64,000 bases of DNA from Ischnura elegans (taxonomy: Eukaryota; Arthropoda; Insecta; Odonata; Coenagrionidae): NCBI RefSeq assembly GCF_921293095.1, contig NC_060251.1, forward strand, positions 99,496,566 to 99,560,565, read 5' to 3'. A program made the position numbers and the translations under genes. The notes beneath the pieces were generated by a model that saw only the letters and a list, made by a program, of their open reading frames with translations, searched no databases and was not told the DNA's origin. Shown here piece by piece: positions 1 through 14,600 of this stretch. Numbering within the stretch: the stretch's first letter is position 1; the number at the start of each line of letters is the position of its first letter.

Positions 1-2626
1 GACTGTGGAGTAATAATCCAGTTTTTTTTTCAAATTATACCTCAGTCCACCTCATTAATTGTTAGGTAATCTACTTAGGTAGCATAAATAAGGGGCATTG
101 AAACTGCTTCAATATGCTACTTTTTTAGCTGTGCTGGAGGTAAAGCACCCAGTAGCTGTGCAGGCATATTATTATTTTCAAATACATGTACCCACTGGTG
201 GAACATCTGGTTGACTCGTCCTATAGGTTGCCTTGGCTATTAGAGAACTGTACGTAAGTTTCTGAGCATATGAAGTGCTAAAAAAAAATTCATAAAGAAG
301 TCAGTAGCTATGCCAAACTGATAATGCATCTTGTCCTTGCAAGCTCATTTCTCTCTTTACCTCTCTCGCCAGTTAAGTGCAGGAGAAGTGGTCTTTGGAC
401 TTGCCGAGGCAACTTGAGAGTTGCCAATTGCTGGGACAAGTTAGCATCTACCCTGTGGGATCATTGCACTACAAGTTTTTGTATAACTGCATGCCATTTG
501 GTGTTAAGAACTTATTTAAAATTCTTGATAATCCAAAAATTATCTGCAAACAAGCCTAGTGATTTAATCCATCAGAAGCTATTAACTATAAGGCACCCAT
601 GGCACTTCACATAACGCTCCGCTACTGACTGACATAGATTTCACTTTCCAACCAATCAATTATCACCTTCCTTCATCCTGATAGCCTTCATACCTGGTGT
701 TATGGTACCCATTTGTACAATAATTTATGCGACTTAAAAGTTTGTCTATTCATTCAAAACAGAATATTTTGTACACTTATTGAGTCGGAGAGTATTCACA
801 GCACCAGGGAAGACAAACACATGAAGCTACTCAAAAAAAAAGGATTCCCTTGAGCAAAATTAAAAGCTGATGTTTGAAATCCATGTATTTAAATTTCAAC
901 TGATAATAGCCAGATCTTTAAAACAAGTCTTGAGCAAACACAATTCTTAAAAATAATAATAATTAGATCTTTATAGCAACACAACAGTCGAAAACAGCAA
1001 TAAAAACCCCGGAATAAAAAAACAAGTAATTGTACTTGCAAATTTATAATGTTTCCAAAGCCTCGCTTCACACGGAAAACACTATTATCACAGCACACCA
1101 ATTGCATCACCTCTGCAGATATTACTTTGCAATTTGACAGCATATGCTTAATTTCATTCAAAATTTAATTCCTGAAATCACCAGGATGTATGCTTTTTGA
1201 CATAATCAAAATAGGAAAAGACACACACAGGGATATATCTCCAATGCAAGGTAAACCATGCGGAAGATTAAAATTTTGGCGCATTGAAACATGTACCCGT
1301 TCTATTTTTTTTTTTTGAGCGATTCGATTAAACAAAAGCAAACACAAGCCTGAAATTTACAAAAATCAAATCCAGAATTCGTACGTGCAACCCCACACAC
1401 AGTTCACAATTTCATCCCACCTAAGGACAGGAGAAAATTCAGAGAAAACAGTAAATCAAATCTTCAAGACAAAATCCTCACCCTCCACGCTTAGAAGTCA
1501 CCACAAATGCATGATAATTGAAGAATAATTAGGTACACGCACATGAGTCTCTCAAAAACACGAACTCAACAATATTTCACAACTATAACCTAAACCTATT
1601 CCCAAATTTGAAAGTTTCAACAAGAGACTTTATAAAAAAAAGCATTGGTTCTCATTTCAAGGGCAGCAGGTCCACTTTCAATAATCTCTATATAGGTATG
1701 TAGTCACCCTTGAATACACATGGCACATTGGTCTGATTTGGTACGTGATCTTATCATTGCATGAAAATGACTTCATGTAGAGCCTAACATATTAACAATA
1801 TGCTTTCAAAACTACGTGATACTTTCCACCATGCGATATGTTTTACTCAATACAGAGAACTCATTAGATGCATAAATTCTTAAACTCCTTGAAGGATCCA
1901 CAACATTCATTCACCTATCAAGAGCTGTTATGTAAAAAAAGAAATATTAAGTTTAATCTGCTCCATAGAAAATTTAGATAAATAACTTGAATAAGAAATG
2001 AACAACAAATTTGTTTTTTTTCACAATGCATTTTATGGATTAAAATTAACAAAATAATAAAAACACTTTCTTTGACTCATCTCAAATCCCTCGACACTAC
2101 AACCTGTGATAATGTCAAGCATTTAAAAATTGGTGAGGCATCGACTTTGTCTTCCCATGCATAAAACTTGACAATGTTCATTCAGAGATGAACCTACTGC
2201 CTGACAATAAATAGAAAATGTTTTCTCGATATCACAACATTGGTGACAATTTATTACATCAATTCCAATTTTGCTCCTGCTTCAGAGACTCTCAGACATC
2301 CCCAATACCTGACGCTGACTTGCGGAGGTAGAATACAGCCAATACCCACTTACAGCAACATAATAAATAAGTGGCTAAGGCCAGTTTACTCACAAGAAAA
2401 TCACAGTTCAACTGCATCATTTTGGCAGCCCACTGAATATGTTTTGCACTGTTCCACAAAACATTTGGCAATGTCAACACTATGTAATTGGTCCACACAC
2501 GAAGTTTAAAAAATAAACACCATGTGCAAATTTCCAATAAGATAAGGTACTTGCTTCATAGTCCCCCAAAACTCTGACAACAGAGTTTCTTCACCAGGGA
2601 ATAAAATAGTTGACCAAAGAGCAGCA
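1..2626. other. DNAJC3 3' UTR / downstream DNA, no gene seen
   Basis: The right part of this stretch should hold the 3' UTR of the minus-strand DNAJC3 gene, whose stop codon is at 2627-2629. A possible minus-strand AATAAA signal lies at 2250-2255, about 375 bp past the stop. The open frames at 324-614, 889-1161, 2240-2509 and 2506-2763 are short, unlike any protein I recognise, and overlap in opposite strands, so they are not called. I see no clear transposon ends here. Confidence 0.5.
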
Positions 2627-5600
2627 CTAATTGAAATGAAACTTAAATTGGAATGGGCTGCCTCCTTGATGGAACTGATGGAAGTGCTGGAATGGATTGA
2701 AGCCATTAGCACCACCGTATTGGTTTCCAGACTCGGGATCCAAAGGATCTTCACCATTATCAAATCTCTGCCTCTTCTCAGGATCTGTTAAGACTTCTTT
2801 GGCTGCAGCTATGTCTATGAACCTCTTCTCTGCAATTTTCTTTTCGTCACCTTGAAAATTATCAGGATGCCACTTTTGAGCAGCTTTCCTGAAGGATGGA
2901 AGGAAACAGAAGGTTTGAAAACATGGAAATTACTTCAGGCTTAACAGAGAAAGACATCATCTTTTCATCTTTGGCAGTTCAATATATGCACTATTTTTGA
3001 ACCCAGGGGCGGATCCAAGATTTCTTTCTTGGGGGGGGGGGGGGGGGGGGGTGCAAGCAAGGCCGTATCCGGGATTTTAGTCTGGAGGGCACGTGTCCCC
3101 CCCTAGATCCGCCTATGTTCACACCTCAAGAAAGGAGGTTCTCATATACCCATAGCAAGGCTGGGCAAAATACAGGCCAAGGAATATTTGAAATACAAAA
3201 TACCTTTGACTTGGGTATTTGAAAAACAAACTACAAAATAGTACACATTTTAAATACATTTACGAAAACTATGAGATCTTAAAAAATACAACCTGCTTTG
3301 CCACATTATGGATAATTGAAAACATAAAGAAAACTATTCTAACGAAAATGATGTAATCTCTGAATCACTATGTAACAGAAGTGTTATCAGACCTACTTGG
3401 TAAGTATTTCAAAAATGTATCTTTTAATTTCAGAATGAGCTAAGTAATACCAAAAATCTGTACATATTTGAAATACAAAAAAACAATTTAAAAATGTATT
3501 TCAAACATATAAATATTTTAAAATACTAGTTAAATACTGCCCAGCCCAAACCCACGACCACCCAAGTATGTTGAAAAAGAGAATTTGAAGCACTTTCAAC
3601 TCATCCCTAAACACTTGAATTAGAAAATAGGGTACAAGACGGACTCCCACAACCTCATTTCAGTACGGCAAGCAAAAAAAAATGTCAAGAAAAAAAGCAA
3701 GAAAAAAAGTCCCCATGAAGGCACTGCTCGCCAACAACTAAAGTTAGTTCCTTCTAGATCTTACACAATTACTATAAATCAAAACGAGACATCAAACGAG
3801 CTTGATCATAAATGTATATCAAGCTTTTTCGATATCTCATTCCAACTCCTTCGATATCACAGAAGCAAGCAAAATGAGAGTAATATATAATATAAAAAAA
3901 TAAAAGATAAATAAGGTCATGTAGTAGCAATGAGCTTAATAATGATAACTGCAATACACTTCAATTGAATTACAAATATATTTTAGTAAGTATAATGGAG
4001 TCAGTATTGTACATCAACTAATGGAGGTTGAACATAAAAGAGGCAGCTATTAATTTGGAAAAAAGGCGTGCCTTATATGCCGTCAAATACAGTAAGTTAT
4101 TTACCAACCAGGCACGTACCCTGCAGCCAGACATGGTTCATTCAGGTATTCAACACACCACCTTCAAAAATTTTTACCCCTGTAGACTCCCCGCCATACA
4201 AACCCCATCGGAGACAACAAGCCCAGGGGAACTTATCCTCTTTCTCTTAACTTTTTTTTTCAACTCAGCATGTTATATCCAGGGTTTGGGAGTTTTTATT
4301 TCCTCTCAATACATTCACCTCCTCAAGGAGGAACTCCGAGAGGAAATCTGAGATCCTCCTCCGAGAGGGGAGAATAGGAGAAGGGAGAAAGACCAAAAAC
4401 TCTCACGCATTTCTGAAGCCAGAATACTCCCTCCCGATCGAGGAAGAGGACATTTTGTCATGGAGGAAGAGCTATTTTGAGGATTATTTCAGGTAACCAA
4501 ATGTTCTCCTCTTGTTAGAGCTATGCTGTGAGGACTCAGGGAGGAAATGAAAAGTGGGTCCCAACCACCATTAGGGTCCCTCGGCGCGAGAGGTCCGACC
4601 CTTTCCTATTGTCCGTGTGGGGATTACCGCGGCCCATTCCGGCTCTCAGTGTCCCACTCAAGGAAGGGGCTCATGGTCACTTATTTGTTTATAAGTTAAA
4701 ATAATTAAAAACTTTCATGTTGCATTTATTGAAAATCAATGCGAGGAATTTTATTCTGTATGTTCTGCTGATTGGTTCCAAATTTTAAACGGAATTCTAG
4801 CGTTCATATTAACGGAGTTGATCATCACCTAGAATAATTTTTGGAGACGCTAAGGTTAGATGTATAATTGTTATTTTTATAACTTACTAGCAAGTTTATA
4901 GGAGCGATATTGTAATGATTTACATCTAAAAATATACGTTACTCTGTTAGCTACATTCTAAGTGTACATTGGCGGTGAAATTCGATAGAATATCCGATTT
5001 AACTTCTATGAAAAAAAGCCCTCGTAATGTAATAAAATATGATTCTCTCAGTTCTTTGTCGTGAGCCAAAATTACAGCGGCTATTTTTAATAGCCTCTTG
5101 CCAACCTTTGAATACAAAGGTATTATAAACGAATTTCGCTATAAATTCTGATTAATGCATATCCTAAAAAATCGTAAATTTAACCCATTTCTCCTTAACG
5201 TTGCGTGAACGCAACGCAAACTTTGCGATTTTTTTCTCCGCAATTGTTATTGATAAGTAGTTAATATTTTTAATATAGGTAGTTCATTGCTTTCTAAAAT
5301 GATATGAATTTTTTCACGGAAGAAATTTAATAACTTTTGTTTTTACAATGGCCTTTTCATTTATATGTAAGTCGTTATTTTAGGTTATCTTCAAAGTTTA
5401 CATATTATGTTAAATCTTAGACACTCGATGATTATATCTCTCTGCAAGTACAATGATGCATTTTTATCCTAGGCCATTGCAACAAATTGGGTGAATTTGA
5501 CTAAGTGGTTTTCAAATTATTTAAGAATAAACCAAGTGTTGCGTTCACGCAACGTTGGGAGGACCCCGGTAATCTAGGGAAACGGCGCGCCGCGGCGGTG

Positions 5601-8600
5601 TAGAGCGTTTCTTTTTGGACTGGAAAATGAAAATCTTATCAAGAATATGTTACCTTTGTATGGTGAAACTTTAGTTTCAGGCAATTGTACAATGTTTTAG
5701 TCCTACATATTCATCTACATAAGTATTGAAGGGTCTTTACTAGGATGTTTGACAGGTGGTGAGTTTTCACTGAGTTGTGACTGTTTGATATTTTTAACTT
5801 CACGTATCGAGCAAGATTAAATCAGTGTTTACTTGTGCTATGGTGGAAATTTACTGTGACCTAAACAAAGGATGTATAAAAACTTTGCTGTAGAGTTGCC
5901 CAGAAAATATAATGATTTCTGTAGGCGTCTGCAATTTCTAGATATACTGGCATCCTAAGGTAAGAACGATCTGTTTACCACAGCTGACAAGTATGCAAAA
6001 AGCAAGTGAGTATGTGAGGGTTAGCAAATAGATCGTAAATTCGTATTTACGTGGTGTTGTTGACTAGGATCCAAAGGGAAGGTAGTGGGAGGGTAAAAAG
6101 CATAGTTAGGCTGGGCGGGGATATCCCGGCACCAATGGGTCTCCGTGCACAGCGGGGGTTGGCGAGTGAGCAAAATGAATGGAGAGATAAGAGGGATCAC
6201 ACTATCTCAGTATTTTCTGAGAAATTCATGCCCACTGGCCGCTGACGATAATGAGCTGGTAAGGCTCCAAATGAGGGTGCAGGTCATTTTGAAAGAAATT
6301 TTTTGAGAACTATGAGTGACTATGAATGCATTGGGATACCAAGAAAAATATTTCTTGGTATTTTGACTCAGGTAAAGGGCTTTCTGGGTATTACGGTATA
6401 TAGAAGGGGCGATGTTCCGTTCCATCTGCTTTTACTATATCTGCGGTTGTCTGTTGAACAATCGTTCCCTCCAAATTACCTGAACTCACATTTGCAGCCT
6501 AAGTTGTTCACTATCTCCAGTGATCATAGTGCGTGAATTCTCAGAAAATATTCCAATAGCGTGGTATTTCTTCCGTTCTGATGTTTAGTGGTTATTACAC
6601 CTTAGCAAAAAATATTACTGGAGTAAGGACGCGTTCATAATGTGCGTCAAACGATGTCCCGGAAGCGTTTTGTTGAACCTAAAATGTTCTTACGCCTGAC
6701 TGGTAACAGAAGTTTGCACCAGGGGGATAAGTTTTCTAAGATACGTCCATACTTTGCGAGCTCAACCAAATATTTCTACGGTTTGACGCAATTTCTCATA
6801 AATTATCGGAGTCAAATCAAATTAGTCATCGGAGAATTTCGCAGTTGTTCACAGCCCTGCGTGTCTATGCCAAAAATGTCTCCAAAAACTATCCCATATG
6901 GCCCAAAAACTTCGCGGAATAATTTATAAGTGCTCTCCAAAAATGTTTCAAATATAGTTAAAGTTACTAGTCATTTTATATTCAAAGTTTTGCCATTTCT
7001 ATCACTTCTACAGTTAACTCTTTCGCTGCTGTTCAATCTCCGAAAATCTTCTCCTCACATGCGGCGAAAATGTTAAAATGCGTTTCGTGGGCCCATGGAG
7101 CAGGTACTTCCAGGATGGGTGCGGTGCACACTCCGAAGGGTCGCTAATCCGCGGCCCTATCCTCGACGAGCTCATCCACGCAGGACCGTCTCCTCGACCC
7201 TATCAGCGGGGGGCCTACCTCCCGAAAAATGACCACTCTGACTGCGATTTCTAATTCAATTACTCAATCTGATCATCAAAAGTAATTGTTTTCATCGCAC
7301 TCCTGCCAATCAAGCAATCAAGTACGTCTTTGAACCGTGTTTCTACGATGAAAAATAACGATTTTGTTAACTTTTCTAGAAACGTGGCTGCGGACAACCG
7401 GAAAAATGGCCATTTTAGCAAAGTTAACAAAATCTTTATTTTTCATCGCAGAAACACGGTTCAAAGACGTACTTGATTGAATGAATTTTGGGAGTGCGAT
7501 GAAAACAATCATTCTTTGATGATCGGATTGAGTAATTGATTTTCAACTTGCAGTCGGAGAGGTCACTTTTCGGGAGGTAGTCTGCCTGCTCGTAGGGTCG
7601 AGGAGACGGTCCTGCGTGGGTGAGCTGGTCGCGGATTAGCGACCCTTCGAAGTGCTTCGGCGTAAGTGCTGACCGCATGTCTCCACTCTGTCCAGAGCTT
7701 TGCCTCATGTGCCGTAAATACTTTTTTTGTATTGCTCTAGCTCATTTGGGAGGAAACTCTTTTCGGAGGAAAGCCTTTTCATTCTCCTCTCGACATATGT
7801 TGGAGGAGAAAAAAAACTCTGAGAGTTTTTTTATTTCCTCTGAACAGAGTTCTCCTCCCAAGCGTTTCGGAGGTAAGGAGTTGGGAGGAATCCCTCCTGA
7901 CTTTCCTCCAAGGAGGACTCCCAAACCCTGGTTATATCTGAAATTTGCTCATAATCAGGTAACATTAACTATAGCCGTCAAAGCTGTAAAATTTAAAATT
8001 TTTCAAAAAATTAGGCGGATTTCAGAAACATGTGACCAAGACGACGTAGCAATAATAACTACGACCGTTTGGAAACAAGAAACTGTATTTCAGCATCATT
8101 CAAACTAATGTTGATGTTTTATACCTTATGCAATGAAATTTATGATTTTCCGATGCATGGAAATCGAAAAAAAAATATACGCATAGATACGGATATAAAT
8201 AATAAATAACCAGGGTATGCAACCTGCATACCCCACAGGCACCCTCTAGTGACGTAGCCAGGAATTTCGTTCAGGAGGGAGGGGTTAAAAGCTATTGCTA
8301 GCATGGCTTCTATAGGAATTTAAGCTTGGGATAGACACAGTAGCTTAGAGAAATGAAATTGTGAAGAAACATAATCTGCGTACATACCTGTATGCTTTGA
8401 TGATTTCTTTCTTGGTTGCACTCCTTTTGACGTCAAGAATTTTGTAATAATCCCTTCTCTCAGATTGTTTCTGAAGCTTCTGAGCTCTCTGAATGCCCTC
8501 TTTGGCCCTTGGGAAATTTGAGTCAATTTCAAGGGCACGATGGTAGTCGTGGATGGCTGAGAATGGAAGAAATTTATTAACAGTCATTATTATAAAATAT

Positions 8601-11600
8601 CATCCCAAATTTATAAATTAGATAAGAAAATAAGAGGAATGTACCTGAAATACCATAAAATAATGAAAAATAATATTTTCAGGATTACAAGGATAGCAAG
8701 GAAGCATCAGTGCTTACAACTGAAGTCTTCATCATTAGTCAACAATCCTAAGTTTGTTTCCTTTTCAAAGAGACGAATTTCTTTTCTTTTACATCTTTCA
8801 TAATCTGTCCTATGTAACTAATTCTGGGCTGTCCCTTGCCTTTCTTCCCTTACACCTATCCTCCTATGATCGTTTTCATCAGGTCATCATGCCTCACAGT
8901 AAGGCCGACTAAATTGTCCCATCATCTCCTTAAGGTTTTTAAAAGACTTCCCTTTTCTCCCATTCTCCTCATCATTTACTCCGTTATCCATTTTTGCAAG
9001 CCAATACAGAGCTTAAGTATGATCCTGCATTAAGGTATCCTCATTCAGAATTACATACTCTCAATTTGACGTTAACTTTCTGGGATTTTAGTTCATTCCA
9101 ACACAAAACATTCCACAAATTATACTTGTTTGACACTCCCACACACTGCATACCACATACCACATTTTACCGCAAGTGCGCAGAGTTCAGGACAAAAATT
9201 CCTCCAAAATGAATATATATTATCACCTTTGATTAAAAATCAGTGTACATCATAGATATAAAATTGCCTCAAGGAAGAATGCAAGGCATGTAGTTGCTAT
9301 GGCTAAAAATGTGTAAATTCCAATTGCAATTGAGAAGAATCTGTGTTACGAGAACTGAGTATTATAAAGATCGAACATCACATCTGACTGCTAACAGTTA
9401 ACCATTATTAACAGTAAAAATCAAGTTTTCCTGGATATCACACGATTACTAATACCACTTCTTTTTTCCAGAGCACGACCCGGGTTTCATTGAATTATCA
9501 TCATCTTCAGGCGCAAATTATGATTTATCTTATTATTGTTACCTAGTTACTTGATGAATTTTAAAACGGATGCCACTAAACTTACAATGGAATACCACCA
9601 AGTTAATCAAGAGTGAAACCATTAAACCATAGGCATAACATTAATTCAGCTTATTAATATGCGATTACGCCAGTTACAAATGAAATGTAGATTCTTGAAT
9701 ATATACCAGCCGTACTCGGAAGACTCGTGTTTCAGTATATTAATCAGCCATTGAGCCAATGTCACTGAGAAGAATTCACCTGATGATTATACAAATGTAC
9801 TGAAACCAGTTGTAAAATGAGATTAAAGCATTTGAGCAAAATTGCCAGTTACTTTTTACTAATTAGTACATAGTATGTGGGGGTATTTCTACCAACTCCA
9901 CTAGATACCATAAGATAGAATAGTTTTCACCCACAATAAAAAGCTTAACATAAGCAATAGAAAAGAATGAGCTTCATCAGCAGTAACTTACCATCATCAT
10001 ACATTTCTCCAGCAATGTATGCCTCAGCACGATCACAATAAACATCTGGAGTTTGCCTCAAAGCTAAAGCAGCTCCACAAGCCTCAAGGCTGGCAGTGAT
10101 TTGCCCATCTTCATGTAAACATTTACACAAGTGTGACTGAGCTTCAAAAACTATAGGTTCCACTTTGTTCTCCAGCTTCAGGACCTAAGAAAAATTGATA
10201 TGCTTAGCTACATTCAGGTAATATGATGCATTAATCTTTCCCAACAAATACCAGCCATGAAATAAGATACATATTCGTATTATTTCACCTCGAATTCGCA
10301 AAAAAATTACACTTAGAGCAGGGATGTGAACCGATTATTATAGTACTCTAACAATTAAGGTAGGTTTCCATGGAGTGCTTAAGAAGCATTCTGGGAGTCT
10401 TCACTTCCCTCTAGAACAGTGGCTCCCAACCGGTGTGCCGCGGCACTAAGGGGTGCCGTGAGATCTTTTGAGGGTGCCGCCAAAATTTCGGGGAATCGTA
10501 ATACTATTTTTTTTATTAAGGCAGAATAAGTGTAAACAGTATTCTCATATCATCTAGGACTAGGTATAAGGTGTTGTTGCATGCAAACTCTCGAAATGAA
10601 ACAAATAAATAAATAATAATAAAAAAGCAACGGAGATTTTAAATATCTATTTCCTTATAAGGGTGCCGGGAACTTTTGAAAGGCTTTCCAAGGGTGCCTC
10701 AAACAAGAAAAGGTTGGGAACCACTGCTCTAGAACTTCCCTCTTCAATTCACAATAAGGCCTACCCCTTTCATTCTATCTACAAGTCCTATTCTCTTCCT
10801 TCCCCTCCCTCGGTTACCTAACATTCTACCCTCTAACACAGTTTTCAACATTCCCTCCCCGCTAAGTACTCGCTCCATCCAAACATTCTGTCTCCCCCAT
10901 ATCTCATCTTAAAGTTGACATTCCTCACCCACCATGTCCAGAACTTCGTCGTTTCTCCTCCTCTCTGTCCATTTCACTTTCTCCATACCCACATCTCGAA
11001 TGTCTCCAATCTTCTCTCGTCCTCCTTCCACGTTTCTGCACTGTAACGAGCTACACTCCAATTGAACTCTTCACTAACCTTTTCTTTAAACTCTTACATA
11101 ACGATCCTCTCATGAGCTCTTTCCTGTTCATGAACGCTTCCTTTGCTAATGCAATTCTCTTCCTGATGTTCCTACTGCAGTATCCACTTTCCTCTATGTG
11201 CCACTAAAGAACTGAATTGCTCTACCTGCTCAAGTTTTCCCCCACCTACTTATATCTTGAGTCTCATATTCCTCGCTTGAGATGCTTTACAAAACCTGTG
11301 ATCCAATAAATATCTTTATGTTTTGTACCCGATCCGAATTATTTTCATTTCGGATTACACCGGTAGGAAACATTTTGTGTTTAAAGTTATGGATCACATA
11401 CCCTTTACTTTCCGCTTCATAAGGAGGCGTTCATGAACAGGGAGGAGCTTCTGAGAGGATCGTCATGTAAGAGTTTAAAGAAAAGGTTAGTGAAGAGTTT
11501 GATCTGGAGTGTAGCTCTCTACGGTGCGGAAACGTGGACACTGAGGAGGGAGGACGAGAGATTATTGGAGGAATTCGAGATGTCAGAGGGGAGGAGAAAT

Positions 11601-14600
11601 GACGAAGTGCTTGACACGACGTGTGAGGAGAGGCAACTTTTCGATGAGATACGGAGGGGACAGAAGGTATGAATGGGAGGAGTACTTAGCGGTGAGGGGA
11701 TGTTGAAGATGGTGTTAGAGGGTAGAATGTTAGGGAAATGAGGGAGGGGAAGACAAAGAATAGGATTTTTAGATAGATTGAAAGGCAGTAGGCCTTACTG
11801 TGAATTGAAGAAGGCAGTGCTGGAAGGAAAGGGAGGCTCCCATATCACTTCTTTAGTTCTCCATGAAAACCTACCTAATCGGTAGAATACTATAATAATA
11901 ATAGTTTTGTACCTGGAGGCATGAAATTATCCGTTAGGGTAAAGTGACTGACCGGGCATGGTAGGCTACGGTCGGCCAAATGGGTAACAGTTGAGAAAAA
12001 CCCCCACCCCAGAGGGGATTCAGAGCCTGAGGTGGCTTTCGGAATGGAACTGCAACAGCGGCTCACGTCTACAGAGTTCATCTCTCATGTTTTCTCATGA
12101 CCTTAGCGGTACCTATGTACTTACAATGTGGACAGTGGCACGTTTCAAAAATTGCCCAAACTGCATAAACAGCGAATATCTTTCCCAAAGTAAACAGAAT
12201 AACTCAAAATTTGCAGCAAATATTGTAAAAGAGGACTGCTATCAGGGGAGGATTCAGGGGGGAGCAGTGGTACAGAAAGGGGGGATTATGGGAGATAAAC
12301 ACCCCCAGAGCTCGGAGGAATTTTTAAGTTTAATCCATTTTTCTTAATTGGATTTACATTACTAACAGAATAGTGCAAGGATTGATAAAATATCCCCCTT
12401 AGAAAGCTGTAAAACTCACCATTTCTCTCAAAATTACACAATTTATTGATCTCGCACCTACAGCTTATCCTGGTGGGTATTCCGTACCCCCACACATCCC
12501 AGTATGAGTAGCACCTAAACCCCCTCCAGCCATTCCTAGCTGCGCCCCTGGGGGGAGGCCATAGGGACCATGATCCTCCCGAATTTTATCAAATTTTTTA
12601 AATTTTCAGTAATTTAACAGCTTTTTTATCCTTAAATGTCAACATTTGTTCAATGTCATCCATTGTTAAGAATTAAAAAAAGGCAAAAAATACAAACAGA
12701 AAAAAAGGCATAGCAAGGGAGGGGTTCGTACCCCCATCCCCCCGAAATATAAAAACACTATTATTGTCCTTCATAAAAAAAAACAAAACATTGAAAAATC
12801 AGGAATTCAGAAAATGTTTCTTTAACAAATTAAATTCTTTTGATTTTGAAAAGTGTTAAAATTAGTTTAAAATCCATCAATAAGTGCCTGGTTTTTTCAA
12901 AAAATCTCCCCCCTGGTTTTGGACCCCCCCAAACGAAATTCCTGGCTACGCCACTGACATTTAGACTATAAAATGCATTAAAAAATGAGTTTTCAAAAAC
13001 CTTTTTACATGAGAAAACACCCCTCTCTCCTGGAGGGTATACAGTTCCTCCCGATCCACATCTTCAACCCCCCCACCCCCAAATTTGATGCTCATTCCAC
13101 CCCTGACTGTTCTGGACCTATGCCAATCTGATTGTTAATTAGATATACTTTTCTGACCTTTTGATTTACTTATATATTGGCCTCAATTTATAATATCCAT
13201 GCTATTCTTCATCTACATATAGACGTCTACTACCACGATTAACGATTTCAGTCAATTAAAAAAAGGAGAAGCGCTGAAAATGGGTACAGCATAATTTTAC
13301 CCTCGCATAATCCATCTGACCGTATGGTAATTTTTGCTTTTTATTTACACGGTTTTCATGCTAATTGTTCTATGAGCACTTCCTATGACATCAGGACACT
13401 TTCATATCATAGTTAATTTTTCATTAATTAAACTAAAAATTAATGCTTTGTCTAGCATTGAGAAAATCAATAATTAGAAGTGCCAGCAATAATGACACCA
13501 CACTTTCTAATTATTCCCTATCCGATTTCGTATGACGTAACTTCATCCGAGGCTTTCGCCACCTCATAATATTTGAGAGTGAAATCAAAAGAATAAATTT
13601 TTGTATACTTATTTGATGTAAGTATTATTAGAGATGACAAAAAATGAATGTGCATTCAATAAGTTTCATCCGTTAGATCTATGTTTTGATCTTCAATATT
13701 TCTTTTGCCTATGCCCAGGGCGAAACATCACACCCAGTAATAAGAAAACCCAAAAGGTCTTGAAGCACCAATTTTACCAAGAAAACATACTGGAGAGACT
13801 AATAAAAAATTCACTTTCATTGAAAAATTCTATTTCAAACACTACACCAAACATTTCGTCACTTAAGCATTTTTTCAAGTATTCCACTTGAAAACTGGCA
13901 AAATAAATATTGCTACTGTTATAAACTTTGTGATCATCACACTACCCAGGCCTACAAAAGCTTTGATTTGTTTTCTAAAAAAAATTAGAGAGATTAACAT
14001 TTTTGTAAAAAAGATTAAAACTTTTGTGAAAAATATTGATACTCTTATTCAGTGCATTTTGACTGAAAGAAATTGCAATCAAGCCTAATTTTTTTTGGTA
14101 ACCAAGGAATCACTGGTTAAAAGTGTACCACAAGGATGTTAGTCCTGCCTACAATCTTTTCATCTTTCAACACCATAAATTAAAACTTCAAAAGCGAAAA
14201 CTTATTACAGTAAAACCTCTTTACATTGTAATCAAGGGGACCAAAATTTGGATAATTTGATGTATGAAGGTTCACTATAGAGAGGTTTCAGTGATAGGCA
14301 CCATTTTTTTTCATATTCTCAGGAAATGAAGGCACTACTGTCTTTTAAACCATTATATTTGTGTGTTTACACAAACATGCATGCATTAATGAAGATATAT
14401 TAATTATTTAATAAATACAAAAAGCGAGCACTATCCCATGATTTTTACCATGATTTGTGAGAAAACGATGTGATCTCTCTTAATTCAACAGTCACTTAAA
14501 ATGATTAGGATAGATGGATAATTTTTTTCTTATTTACTGTTAGGTATACTCTCATGTGTAACAAAATGGCCACAACTAATGATTTACGTGAAAATTACAA

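Larger units (their letters stand above)
4280..7930. mobile_element. 3.65-kb hAT-like element with exact 8-bp target duplication
   Basis: The element starts CAGGGTTTGGGAGT and ends ACTCCCAAACCCTG. It is flanked on both sides by GTTATATC (4272-4279 and 7931-7938), the exact 8-bp duplication typical of hAT insertions. Near both ends are repeats built on GGAGGA/TCCTCC, possible subterminal transposase sites. Open frames inside are short and I recognise no transposase, so it looks non-autonomous. It contains a nested inverted-repeat element (about 5178-5575) and a long foldback (7134-7649). It sits in the intron before the last DNAJC3 exon. Confidence 0.72.

Noticed and set aside
7620-8108. 162-codon open frame as a gene
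   Set aside because: It starts in the foldback arm, crosses the end of the hAT-like element and its target duplication, and resembles no protein.
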